Assembly: GCA_046329195.1 (NCBI GenBank)
Contig: JAXLVB010000002.1
Location: 1,612,001-1,676,000 of the forward strand
From: JAXLVB01 sp046329195
GTDB taxonomy: Bacteria; Bacteroidota; Bacteroidia; Cytophagales; Spirosomataceae
DNA length: 64,000 nt
Direction: 5' to 3'
In this document: in pieces, positions 54,445-63,063 of the stretch
How the letters are laid out: each line of letters opens with the position of its first letter
Numbering within the stretch: the stretch's first letter is position 1
The notes under the pieces: generated by a model
What the model was told of the DNA's origin: nothing
Database searches by the model: none
Seen by the model: the letters and a program-made list of their open reading frames with translations, nothing else
Program-made: the position numbers and the translations under genes

Positions 54445-55536
54445 ATGAAACTCATTGCACAAATAGCTCGCATTTTCACTGGTGTCGTTTTTGTTTTTTC
54501 AGGCATAATTAAACTCAACGACCCGGTAGGAACTCAAATCAAACTCGAAGAATACTTTGATGTATTTGCCCAAGACTTACCATTTATGGCAGGATTTTGG
54601 GAGGCGTTAGTACCGTTCGCTCTCGTTTTTTCGGTGATTCTCTGCTCATTAGAAGTCATTGCCGGCGTATGTCTGCTTTTATCGTGGAACCTCAAGCGCA
54701 CTGCTTGGTTTTTGTTAGCATTGTGTATTTTCTTTGCCTTCTTGACGTTTTATTCTGCTTATTTCAACAAGGTAACAGACTGTGGTTGCTTCGGCGAGAC
54801 CATCAAACTGAAGCCTTGGACTTCGTTCTGGAAAGACATCGTTCTGCTGGTTTTGATTCTCATCATATTGTGGAAACGGAATGTTTTCGCAGCACCCAAT
54901 ACCGGAAAGTATATTATTGCCACTACTATTTTCTGTCTATTTTTTGGTATTCAGGCCATTCGTCACCTTCCCTGGCACGACGGCTTGGCCTATGCTATAG
55001 GGCAAAATATCCCTAAAAACATGAAGCCTTCTGAGCCCTTAAAGTTCAGATATACCATGGAAAAAGATGGTAAAGAAGAAGAATTTGACCAATACCCGAC
55101 CGATACCACGTACAAATTTAAGAGCATGGAACTGCTCAACGAAAATGCCAAACCCCGCATCACCGACTATCGAGTTTGGAACAACGAGGGTGACTTTACC
55201 GAAGATTCATTTAAAGGCAAAAAACTATACATCTTAGTAGGACACTTAGACCATGCCTCTTTCGATCATATCGAAGACATCAAGGCCCTGGCCAAAAGTT
55301 TGGAAGGTACTGATATTGCAGTAGCTGCCCTCACTTCAAATCCAGAAAGTGAATTCCAAGCATTTCGTCATCAATACCAATTGGCCGTTCCTTTTTACTT
55401 TGTAGATGGCAAAGTACTCAAAACCATCATTCGCTCTAATCCGGGTATTTGGCTCATGAAAGACGGTACTGTAGTGGGTAAATGGCACCACAACGACGTT
55501 CCAAGCAAAGAAGAAGTAATTGAAGCTTGCAACTAA
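54445..55536 (+). CDS. DoxX-family membrane protein with thioredoxin-like C-terminus
   Basis: This 363-residue protein of the BT_3928 type has four membrane helices over about 1-150, including the DoxX start 'IARIFTGVVFVFSGIIKLNDPVGTQIKLEEYFDVFA' and a conserved Cys pair in 'VTDCGCFGETIKL', then another helix near 155-175. A soluble domain follows (about 190-363) with a thioredoxin/TlpA-like pattern ('GKKLYILVGHLDHASFDHIEDIKALAKSLEGTDIAVAALTSN') but no C-x-x-C. Function unclear, perhaps redox or quinone-linked. The stop overlaps the next start by one base. Confidence 0.85.
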   Translation: MKLIAQIARIFTGVVFVFSGIIKLNDPVGTQIKLEEYFDVFAQDLPFMAGFWEALVPFALVFSVILCSLEVIAGVCLLLSWNLKRTAWFLLALCIFFAFLTFYSAYFNKVTDCGCFGETIKLKPWTSFWKDIVLLVLILIILWKRNVFAAPNTGKYIIATTIFCLFFGIQAIRHLPWHDGLAYAIGQNIPKNMKPSEPLKFRYTMEKDGKEEEFDQYPTDTTYKFKSMELLNENAKPRITDYRVWNNEGDFTEDSFKGKKLYILVGHLDHASFDHIEDIKALAKSLEGTDIAVAALTSNPESEFQAFRHQYQLAVPFYFVDGKVLKTIIRSNPGIWLMKDGTVVGKWHHNDVPSKEEVIEACN

Positions 55537-57239
55537 TGGCAATGCCTACACGCTCTCGGCTAACTCTATTCTCTATCCTCATCGGTTTGCTGTGTTGGCT
55601 TCCGGTGGGGATTTACTTTTGGACAGTACACCGTCATGCGGTGGACTTTTTCTATGCTGATGATTTTCATTTGTTCAAAACCATTGTTTGGGTAAAGGAA
55701 TCTACTTCATGGAAAACGGTAGTTGAATTGTTCATCCAACAACACAACGAGCATCGAATCGTTGTGCCTCGTCTCATCACTTGGCTCGATTACTGGCTTG
55801 AAGGCCATGTCAATTTTCGTTCGTTGATTTTTTTAGGTAATTTGAGCTGGTTAGGCGTGTTGATTATCTTGTTTCAGCGCTACCGAACCCTCAACCTCCC
55901 AAGCCTTTTCTACTTTTTACCCATTCCATTTTTATTATTTCAACCTCAATTTTCGGACAACGTTACTTGGGCTATTAGTGGATTACAACAAACCGTTATC
56001 ATCTTGTTGGCTTTACTGATTATCACCCAATTGTCTAAACCAAAACTCAATATAGGGCTTGCTATCGCCTTAACTGTTGTTGCTACCTTTACACACGGCA
56101 ACGGTATGTTTATTTTCTTAGTGGGTATTGTTTTACTGTCTTTACGCAAGGCGTGGAAAGCATTGGGTATCTGGATAGGTATATTGGCATGTATTGTACT
56201 TTTCTATTTTTGGAACTATCAGGCTGGACAAAATGCCAACATTGGGGGAAGTCTCGCCAATCCGTTACGCCTACTTGCAGGTTTTTTTGCTTTTTGGGGT
56301 TCCTTAGCCAGTGTTTTTTCTAAAAATCCAATGGCAGCTGTGGTGCTGGGTGGGCTTATCTTTCTACTTCATAGCATCAAGGTTGTCCAGTTTTTTGGGA
56401 TTTACTTCCAAAACAAATCACGAGGCTTACTACCTGAAACTACCCTTTTTTTGGTAGGATGTTACGTTTTCTTCAGCATCACGGCAGGATTGGTAAGTCT
56501 TTCTCGTTCGTGGGGAGGTATCGAAAGTATCTTGATGACTCGCTATGCACATTATTCCCCCTTGTTGGTAAGCCTGTGCTTATTGTGGTGGCTACCAAAT
56601 CTGTTAGCGGCAAAAAGTAGATTATTCTCGCTACCAACAAACCAGCTAATAAGTACATTTATCTTTGGATTTAGTCTCATTTTCAACGCATTAAGTTATT
56701 ATTATTTTACACCAGAGCTTTTGGTGAGACAGCAATCACTATGGGCTGACTCCTACAACTGGAAACACCATCAAACGTTTTTAGGATATCCTCGATCTTT
56801 TACTGAAAACATCAAGTCAGTTTATCAGCAGGCAGAACAAATGGGTATTTGTCAAACTCCTACCCCATTTGAGCAGCTAATAGCACAACCTCCAAGCCCG
56901 ACGGCTACGATACCTGTTCAGCTAAGTCGCTTCGCTACACAAGACCAAGATGCCTCTGGGGTATATCAACGCCAATATGCTCATGTAGAACAAGTTTCTC
57001 TTGAACCCGATAATTATCTTTGGTTACGTTCCCAAGAGCAGCCTTATTTGGTTTCTACGATTCAGAAAAGAGCAAGTAAAAAAATATTTTTTACGACTAC
57101 CCATACACTTGGAAATGGCTTTAGTGCCAATCTCTTGACCGAATCGTTGCCAAAAGGTGAGTATCAAATTGCGATCGTACAACTCAAAAACACAAAGCCT
57201 TTTGTATTTTTGACCCCGCAAACATTAGTGATTCCATGA
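55536..57239 (+). CDS. Multi-pass membrane protein of unknown function
   Basis: This is 567 residues from ATG 55536 (T-A-A-T-G overlap with DoxX); the start at 55527 is less likely. About ten to eleven hydrophobic helices cover 10-400 and a soluble end covers ~410-567. The first periplasmic loop has 'FFYADDFHLFKTIVW' and 'EHRIVVPRLITWLDYWLEGHVNFRSLIFLGNLSW', a pattern like GT-C glycosyltransferase or related lipid-linked sugar transferases with acidic loop residues, but I cannot assign a family. Overlap with DoxX and aroK suggests obligate co-expression. Confidence 0.65.
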   Translation: MAMPTRSRLTLFSILIGLLCWLPVGIYFWTVHRHAVDFFYADDFHLFKTIVWVKESTSWKTVVELFIQQHNEHRIVVPRLITWLDYWLEGHVNFRSLIFLGNLSWLGVLIILFQRYRTLNLPSLFYFLPIPFLLFQPQFSDNVTWAISGLQQTVIILLALLIITQLSKPKLNIGLAIALTVVATFTHGNGMFIFLVGIVLLSLRKAWKALGIWIGILACIVLFYFWNYQAGQNANIGGSLANPLRLLAGFFAFWGSLASVFSKNPMAAVVLGGLIFLLHSIKVVQFFGIYFQNKSRGLLPETTLFLVGCYVFFSITAGLVSLSRSWGGIESILMTRYAHYSPLLVSLCLLWWLPNLLAAKSRLFSLPTNQLISTFIFGFSLIFNALSYYYFTPELLVRQQSLWADSYNWKHHQTFLGYPRSFTENIKSVYQQAEQMGICQTPTPFEQLIAQPPSPTATIPVQLSRFATQDQDASGVYQRQYAHVEQVSLEPDNYLWLRSQEQPYLVSTIQKRASKKIFFTTTHTLGNGFSANLLTESLPKGEYQIAIVQLKNTKPFVFLTPQTLVIP

Positions 57240-57748
57240 TTAATATTTTTCTTTTGGGAATGCCATCGTCTGGTAAAAGTACCTTAGGGAGGCAGTTAGC
57301 CAAACAACTAGGGTATCATTATTTTGATATGGACAAAGTCATTGAGGAATTAGAGCAGATGACAGTTGCTGAGATTTTTGCCCAAAAAGGAGAAGAATAC
57401 TTCCGAAAACTGGAACGAAAAGTCATTAAAACGTTACCAATAGATAGCAGACTAGTAGTGTCCACGGGCGGGGGCGCCCCCTGTTTTTTTGATAATATCT
57501 CGCTCATCAAGTCAAAGGGACGAAGCATCTATTTTGATGTACCCGTCGAAACGCTTTACGAGCGGATGCTGAATACCAAACGCAACGACCGACCATTGTA
57601 CCAAAAAGATGACCCAACGCTTATCACTACGTTACGCCAAAAATACATAGACCGTCAGCCTTTTTACACCCAAGCCGATTTAGTGATTGCTGGAGCAGAC
57701 ATCACGATTGAGCAAGTGCTGGAAGCGTTGCATTTTAAGGCATCATAG
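57236..57748 (+). CDS. aroK: Shikimate kinase
   Basis: This 170-residue cytosolic enzyme phosphorylates shikimate with ATP in the chorismate pathway. Walker A 'GMPSSGKSTLG' at 8-18, the shikimate-binding D-M-D ('YHYFDMDKVIEEL') near 31-33, an Arg in 'EEYFRKLE', and the 'STGGGAPCF' motif near 79-87 are all in place, with the lid 'NDRPLY' near 120. ATGA overlap (57236-57239) with the membrane protein couples it to the operon. A strong terminator follows at 57759-57792. Confidence 0.95.
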   Translation: MINIFLLGMPSSGKSTLGRQLAKQLGYHYFDMDKVIEELEQMTVAEIFAQKGEEYFRKLERKVIKTLPIDSRLVVSTGGGAPCFFDNISLIKSKGRSIYFDVPVETLYERMLNTKRNDRPLYQKDDPTLITTLRQKYIDRQPFYTQADLVIAGADITIEQVLEALHFKAS

Positions 57749-57758
57749 TGGAATTTCA

Positions 57759-57792
57759 AGCAAAAAGGCAGCCTATAGGCTGCCTTTTTGCT
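57759..57792. terminator. Bidirectional terminator after aroK
   Basis: A perfect 15-bp stem (57759-57773 with 57778-57792), loop TATA, has A- and T-runs in the arms. It separates aroK from the convergent FadL-like gene. Confidence 0.88.
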
Positions 57793-57812
57793 ATTCAGCA
57801 TCTCAAAAATCA

Positions 57813-59381
57813 TTAGAAAAACACCCCGAACGAAGCTGTAATATTGACGGTGGTGTTGGTAATTTTGGCCGAAGCGTAATCCGTCGTATTGCTTAAGGTA
57901 TAGGGTGTGTACGCTGTATTAAATTGGCCGTAGGCTCCCGTTAAGTCCACGTAAAACCCTTCATTTCGATACCCAAGCCCAGCCGAATACACCAAGCGAG
58001 TACGGTCAATATTATCTACATTCACTTTGTAAGGGTCTGCAAAGTAAGCTACCCCGCCTCTATAGTACATAGGGCCTTGTCTAAACTCTGAACCTAACTT
58101 AAAATTGACCACCGACTTGTAGGTGTTTTGAATATCTTTGCGATTCGACTGTTCAAAGTTTGCATTCCCTGACGAAGTAAGTGTGGTAGTTTTTACTCGA
58201 ATATTATCATACGCAACGTACTCGGCATCAGCTGATATAAAGCCTTTCTTCCCGTTTCCAAAGAACAAGGCAATTCCTCCTGAGGCTTTGAGCGGAGTCG
58301 TGATTTGGTAGTCAAAATCATTCGGGTCGGTACTGACAGGTGACAGTTCTTTAATCAAAATAGGCTTTCCATTATTATCGGTAGAAGGGATTCCCACCAA
58401 ATTGACGCTAATGGAAGAATTGTACGTCTCCGCCACATCGTACCAGGTGGGAGTTGTGAGCGAAGCACCAATCCGAATATTCTGAACAGGCTTATAAATC
58501 ATCCCTAATGAAAAATTAATGCCTTTACCTTGCACAGAGAGGTCATCGCCAAAAGTGAAGCTATTAAAAATCTTACCACCTACATAGCGGTCTGTTTGAG
58601 AGGCTTTGTATTCGTAACGAAAACGGGCAATCCCAAGAGCAACACCCAAGTATAGTTTATCATCATAATTGCCCCCGTATGCAAAATTCCACTGCGAAAC
58701 CGCCCCTGTCGAAGTAAAAAGACCCGTTTGCTCTGTTGGTGATTGTTTATCAAAACGAGAATAGGGAGCTCCATCTGTTTTGGAGTCTGGATTAATCAAA
58801 TACATTTGATAATACATTGACTCAGGACTTTGCGACGAATTGGTGTTGGGATTATACTCTTGGTCGAGTGTAGTAGCATTGGCACCACGGGCATTAGCCT
58901 GCTCTACAAATGAATCAGCCATTGAGCTTCGGTTGTTTAAACCAAAGTATCCAAAGCGATTTTGAAAACTATTTTGGCGAGAATACGTAACGGCCAACGC
59001 CCCGCCATGCCAATTACCATAAACAGGATTGCTGCGGCGGTCGCCAGCAAACACTACTCCAAAATTGCTAAACACAGGCACGGCTTTGTTCTCGTTAGTA
59101 GTCGTACTGATGTACTGTGTTTTAGTACCAATGATTGACGCCCCTGGAGTAATATTCAGTTCTGAACGGCTATACATCCCTATCCCGGCAGGGTTACCTG
59201 CCGCCGAAGACAAGTCGGCACCTAAGGCCGAATGATTTCCACCAAGTGCCTGAAAGCGAGCCGTACCACTTACATTGGTCTGCGAATACCGAAAAGCATC
59301 CGCCGCATATTGGGCAAATACTCCAGTAGAGCAGCACAACAGTATGAAGATAAATAATTGATTTTTGATTTTCATGGTCAT
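57813..59381 (-). CDS. OMPP1/FadL/TodX-like outer-membrane transport protein
   Basis: This is about 520-522 residues; starts at 59381 and 59375 are both ATG, and a TTG at 59384 is unlikely. A signal peptide ends 'STGVFAQ'. The N-terminal hatch region 'FRYSQTNVSGTARFQALGGNHSALGADLSSAAGNPAGIGMYSRSELNITPG' is highly typical of the family, followed by an amphipathic beta-barrel ending in 'ITASFGVFF', with a terminal Phe. It should pass hydrophobic compounds through the outer membrane; the substrate is unknown. Confidence 0.88.
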   Translation of the reverse strand: MTMKIKNQLFIFILLCCSTGVFAQYAADAFRYSQTNVSGTARFQALGGNHSALGADLSSAAGNPAGIGMYSRSELNITPGASIIGTKTQYISTTTNENKAVPVFSNFGVVFAGDRRSNPVYGNWHGGALAVTYSRQNSFQNRFGYFGLNNRSSMADSFVEQANARGANATTLDQEYNPNTNSSQSPESMYYQMYLINPDSKTDGAPYSRFDKQSPTEQTGLFTSTGAVSQWNFAYGGNYDDKLYLGVALGIARFRYEYKASQTDRYVGGKIFNSFTFGDDLSVQGKGINFSLGMIYKPVQNIRIGASLTTPTWYDVAETYNSSISVNLVGIPSTDNNGKPILIKELSPVSTDPNDFDYQITTPLKASGGIALFFGNGKKGFISADAEYVAYDNIRVKTTTLTSSGNANFEQSNRKDIQNTYKSVVNFKLGSEFRQGPMYYRGGVAYFADPYKVNVDNIDRTRLVYSAGLGYRNEGFYVDLTGAYGQFNTAYTPYTLSNTTDYASAKITNTTVNITASFGVFF

Positions 59382-59422
59382 CAACGTTATGAGTGTGCAA
59401 GTTAGAGCGATACTGCATAGAT

Positions 59423-59460
59423 AACGAAAAAACCCCGAAAAATATCGGGGTTTCGTCGTT
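59423..59460 (-). terminator. Intrinsic terminator after the low-complexity lipoprotein gene
   Basis: AAACCCCGA (59430-59438) pairs with TCGGGGTTT (59445-59453); on the minus strand it is followed by a T-run. It lies 23 bp past the stop of the 59483-60724 gene. Confidence 0.75.
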
Positions 59461-59482
59461 AAAATATGTTAAATATCAGTGA

Positions 59483-60724
59483 TTATCTTGGTCCCCGAGA
59501 ATGGCCACCACCACTGCTACTTCCACTACTACTTCCTCCGCTACTTCCACCGCTTGAGCCTACACTGCTGCTGCTTCCACGGCTACCACCACTCCAACCT
59601 GACGAGCTATTGTTAGAGCTATTCCAACCGGAACTTGAGTTGTTGTTGGAGTTCCAGTTATTGCGGCTGCTGTTGTCGTTCCAAGTGTTACCACCTCTCG
59701 AACGATTAAAACTATCATTGCTATTGCTGTTGTTGTAGCTCCGAGACTGTCCTCCGCTATTGCCGCTTTGAGTATATTCGTAGCTACCCCGGTTGCTGCG
59801 AGGGCGAGCATAATAACCATCGTTGCTATTGCCTGATGTTGAATTGTAAGTATCACGAGGAGTATTATTAAAATCCCCATTGTAGCCTTGACGACCTCCT
59901 GGTTGGGTGGTATACCGTGGCGTATTATTAAACGCATCGTTGTAGCGTTCGTTGCTGCGTTGACCACGTGGGCCATAGGTACGGCCACTGTAATAATCGT
60001 TACGGTTACTATTGTTTCCATAAAACACCGCACCGCCCATATAAGGATAATTCGAAGCTACATACCCACCATACGGCATATAGTAAGGGTACATGGTGCT
60101 ATAGAACGAGTACGGATTATAGAATCCATAAGGGCTATAAATACTATTCCATGATGACCAAGTATTCCAGCCATAGCTATTGAATGGGCTATACCAAGAA
60201 CTGTAAGGACTGTACCATGATGACCCATACGAATAATAAGGGTCATAGCCATAACCAAAGTTACTTCCCCAACTATTGTACCCAAAGGTATTCCAACCGT
60301 TGTACGAATAGCCCAAATTCAGGCCAAAATTGATACCTGGCGACCACCAGCGGTTCCATGTGTTGTTCACGGCTGAGTTCCAACCATCGTAAAATCCGTT
60401 TTGGTAACCCGTTCCGGTGGTATTACGATAAATGGAGCCAGCACTCAAATAATCTTGGGTATAATATTCGTCATTATTAGTAGAACCGCCTTGTGTCCCA
60501 CGTTGATTATTAGAATAATACTCTGGATTACGACTATATTCGTCTTGCTGACGATAGTTATCACCTTGATTCTGAAGTGCGGCATAGGCTTTAATATCAG
60601 AAGCCGATGCATACATATCATCATAGACGTCTTTGGATGCAGTACCAGTTTGGCTGGTTTTGCATCCTCCAAGTCCAAGCAAAACCAAGGTCGAAAGTGC
60701 GAATACTTTATGTTGCCTTTTCAT
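59483..60724 (-). CDS. Low-complexity Tyr/Asn/Ser/Gly-rich lipoprotein
   Basis: This is 413 residues from ATG 60724 (the in-frame 60778 start would place the signal too far in). A signal peptide with lipobox 'LGLGGC' has Cys at residue 21. After a short charged part (25-70) the protein is dominated by Tyr, Asn, Ser, Gly and Trp: Y/S/W/N-rich from about 110-215 and N/S/G-rich to the end, which is a Ser/Gly tract closing 'HSRGPR'. It resembles prion-like or amyloid-forming surface proteins in composition only. Function unknown; strand and frame are supported by signal, stop and terminator. Confidence 0.8.
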   Translation of the reverse strand: MKRQHKVFALSTLVLLGLGGCKTSQTGTASKDVYDDMYASASDIKAYAALQNQGDNYRQQDEYSRNPEYYSNNQRGTQGGSTNNDEYYTQDYLSAGSIYRNTTGTGYQNGFYDGWNSAVNNTWNRWWSPGINFGLNLGYSYNGWNTFGYNSWGSNFGYGYDPYYSYGSSWYSPYSSWYSPFNSYGWNTWSSWNSIYSPYGFYNPYSFYSTMYPYYMPYGGYVASNYPYMGGAVFYGNNSNRNDYYSGRTYGPRGQRSNERYNDAFNNTPRYTTQPGGRQGYNGDFNNTPRDTYNSTSGNSNDGYYARPRSNRGSYEYTQSGNSGGQSRSYNNSNSNDSFNRSRGGNTWNDNSSRNNWNSNNNSSSGWNSSNNSSSGWSGGSRGSSSSVGSSGGSSGGSSSGSSSGGGHSRGPR

Positions 60725-60821
60725 GGTATTGATTAGTTGAGAGTTGAAGTGTCCGACAATATACCGTTTAAATATCAAACGTAAAATCGTCTGGAATCGT
60801 TACAAACTTAGCATAAAAACC

Positions 60822-60829
60822 TATCTTTG
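60822..60829 (+). promoter_or_regulatory. Putative -7 element for proS
   Basis: TATCTTTG matches TAnnTTTG and lies 95 bp upstream of the proS start. The -33 region is not convincing. Confidence 0.45.
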
Positions 60830-60924
60830 CAAGCATTTTTAACATTTTTAACATCTCTGACGGGCTTATCAAGTTAGTAAGGACAGATTTTGGTAGCACC
60901 GTACAGTTAATAGATTTCTGAATT

Positions 60925-62397
60925 ATGGCTAAGGGCATAACAAGCCGAAGTGAAAATTATTCTGAATGGTACAATGAGTTAGTTCACCGAGCAAATTTAG
61001 CTGAAAACTCTGCCGTTAGAGGCTGTATGGTTATCAAACCTTATGGCTACTCTATCTGGGAAAAAATGCAACGGGCCTTAGACGACATGTTTAAAGAAAC
61101 AGGCCATGTCAATGCTTATTTCCCTCTTTTTATTCCTAAATCGTATTTGAGTAAGGAGGCAAGTCATGTCGATGGCTTTGCTAAAGAATGTGCTGTTGTT
61201 ACGCATTATCGCCTGAAAAACGACCCTAATGGGAATGGCGTCATTGTGGACCCCGAAGCCAAGCTGGAAGAAGAGTTGGTAGTAAGACCCACTTCCGAAA
61301 CCATTATCTGGAGTAGCTATCGCAACTGGATACAGTCGTATCGAGATTTACCGCTGTTGATTAATCAATGGGCCAACGTAGTTCGCTGGGAAATGCGCAC
61401 TCGCTTGTTTTTGCGGACGGCGGAATTTTTGTGGCAAGAAGGCCATACTGCCCATGCTACCCAAGAAGAAGCCATGGCAGAAGCCGAACAAATGCTTGAA
61501 GTCTATGCTACTTTTGCCGAAAAATGGTTAGCCATTCCTGTATTTAGAGGTATCAAGACACCCAACGAACGCTTTGCAGGCGCCGATGAAACCTTGTGTA
61601 TAGAGGCCATGATGCAAGATGGGAAGGCTTTGCAAGCCGGAACATCACACTTTTTGGGGCAAAATTTTGCAAAAGCATTTGATGTAAAATTCCAAACCAA
61701 AGATGGAGGTCTCGACTATGTGTGGGGTACTTCGTGGGGTTCAAGTACTCGCTTGATGGGAGCACTCATCATGGCCCACTCCGACGACAGTGGCTTGGTA
61801 TTACCACCCAAACTGGCGCCTATTCAAGTAGTTATTGTTCCCATTTACCGTACTGAAGAGCAATTGGCTGCCATTAGCGAAAAAATCAACCCGCTGCTAA
61901 AGCAACTAAAATCTCTTGGAATTAGCGTAAAATATGACACCTCAGACCAAGAAAAACCAGGTTGGAAATTTGCCGAATACGAACTCCGTGGCGTGCCGGT
62001 ACGCTTGGCGTTAGGTGCTCGTGATTTAGAGAATGGCACGGTAGAAGTGGCTCGTCGAGACACTAAAACCAAAGAAACGGTAGCGTTTGAAGGAATTGCA
62101 ACCTACATCAACAACCTTTTAGAGGAAATTCAAGAGGCAATTTTTCAAAAGGCATTAGCGTTTAGAGAAGCCAATACGCATCGTTTGGATACATGGGAGC
62201 AATTTACGGAGCAAATTGAAAAAGGTGGATTTATCTTGGCACACTGGGATGGTACGTCTGAAACTGAGGAAAAAATCAAGGAAATCACGAAAGCGACCAT
62301 CCGTTGTATTCCGATTAATGCCCCCGAAGAACACGGTACTTGTATTTACTCGGGCAAACCTTCGTCTCGAAGAGTGATTTTTGCAAGAGCTTATTAA
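60925..62397 (+). CDS. proS: Prolyl-tRNA synthetase, archaeal/eukaryal-type
   Basis: This 490-residue class II synthetase charges tRNA-Pro. Motif 2 and its surroundings are clear: 'VVRPTSETIIWSSYRNWIQSYRDLPLLINQWANVVRWEMRTRLFLRTAEFLWQEGHTAHAT' (about 113-175). 'TSHFLGQNFAKAFDVKFQ' and 'WGTSWGSSTRLMGALIMAHSDDSGLVLPP' follow (motif 3), then the anticodon-binding domain and a C-terminal domain ending in Tyr ('RRVIFARAY'). It lacks the ~180-residue editing insertion of the bacterial form, so it is the short type 3 enzyme usual in Bacteroidota. Confidence 0.97.
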   Translation: MAKGITSRSENYSEWYNELVHRANLAENSAVRGCMVIKPYGYSIWEKMQRALDDMFKETGHVNAYFPLFIPKSYLSKEASHVDGFAKECAVVTHYRLKNDPNGNGVIVDPEAKLEEELVVRPTSETIIWSSYRNWIQSYRDLPLLINQWANVVRWEMRTRLFLRTAEFLWQEGHTAHATQEEAMAEAEQMLEVYATFAEKWLAIPVFRGIKTPNERFAGADETLCIEAMMQDGKALQAGTSHFLGQNFAKAFDVKFQTKDGGLDYVWGTSWGSSTRLMGALIMAHSDDSGLVLPPKLAPIQVVIVPIYRTEEQLAAISEKINPLLKQLKSLGISVKYDTSDQEKPGWKFAEYELRGVPVRLALGARDLENGTVEVARRDTKTKETVAFEGIATYINNLLEEIQEAIFQKALAFREANTHRLDTWEQFTEQIEKGGFILAHWDGTSETEEKIKEITKATIRCIPINAPEEHGTCIYSGKPSSRRVIFARAY

Positions 62398-62586
62398 TGA
62401 GTTCGGCTCAGGAGATTTGAGTTTAGACACCCTTGTCTTTCGTATTAAGGTATGAATTAATGTGCCAATTGCTTTTTAAAAGTGAAAAAGGCCAACTCAG
62501 AATTAGGTCAAGAGAATGGAAGGATTTTCTTGTTATTTTTTCAATCATCAAACTCCTTGACATCCTTCTACTCAAGGTCTTTTCGT

Positions 62587-63039
62587 ATGGCACAAATTGC
62601 TAAAGCTGGCGATAATGTACAGGTACATTACACAGGAAAACTTACAGATGGTACCGTTTTCGATAGTTCAGTTGGTCGTGAACCCTTGGCTTTCCCATTG
62701 GGTAAAGGCATGGTGATTAAAGGATTTGACGATGGGATTACTGGAATGCAACTAGGGGAGAAAAAGACGGTGACGATTTCGGTAGAAGAAGCATACGGCC
62801 CTGTTGATGAAAATCAAATTTTTGTGTTTGAGCGCAGTCAATTCCCCGACGATATACCAATCGAACAAGGCGTACAACTCAATATGCACAATGGCCAAGA
62901 AACAATCAATGTAGTCATAGCTGATTTTAACGATACCCACGTGGTGTTAGACGCTAATCACCCATTGGCAGGTCAAGAATTGATTTTTGACATTGAATTA
63001 GTCGGCATTAGCCCTAGTTCAAGCATTATTATGCCCTAA
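62587..63039 (+). CDS. SlyD-like FKBP peptidyl-prolyl isomerase
   Basis: This is 150 residues from ATG 62587 (M-A-Q-I-A-K-A-G-D); the in-frame start at 62482 adds a leader without signal character. FKBP core is 'VQVHYTGKLTDGTVFDSSVGREPLAFPLGKGMVIKGFDDGITGMQLGEKKTVTI', then the insert-in-flap domain ('AYGPVDENQIFVFERSQFPDDIPIEQGVQLNM'), then the returning strand 'LDANHPLAGQELIFDIELVGI'. This order is that of SlyD-type cytosolic chaperone/isomerases, without the His-rich tail. The 62398-62586 gap before it has no other gene. Confidence 0.93.
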   Translation: MAQIAKAGDNVQVHYTGKLTDGTVFDSSVGREPLAFPLGKGMVIKGFDDGITGMQLGEKKTVTISVEEAYGPVDENQIFVFERSQFPDDIPIEQGVQLNMHNGQETINVVIADFNDTHVVLDANHPLAGQELIFDIELVGISPSSSIIMP

Positions 63040-63063
63040 CACAACCTTTTCATCCTCACCAAC

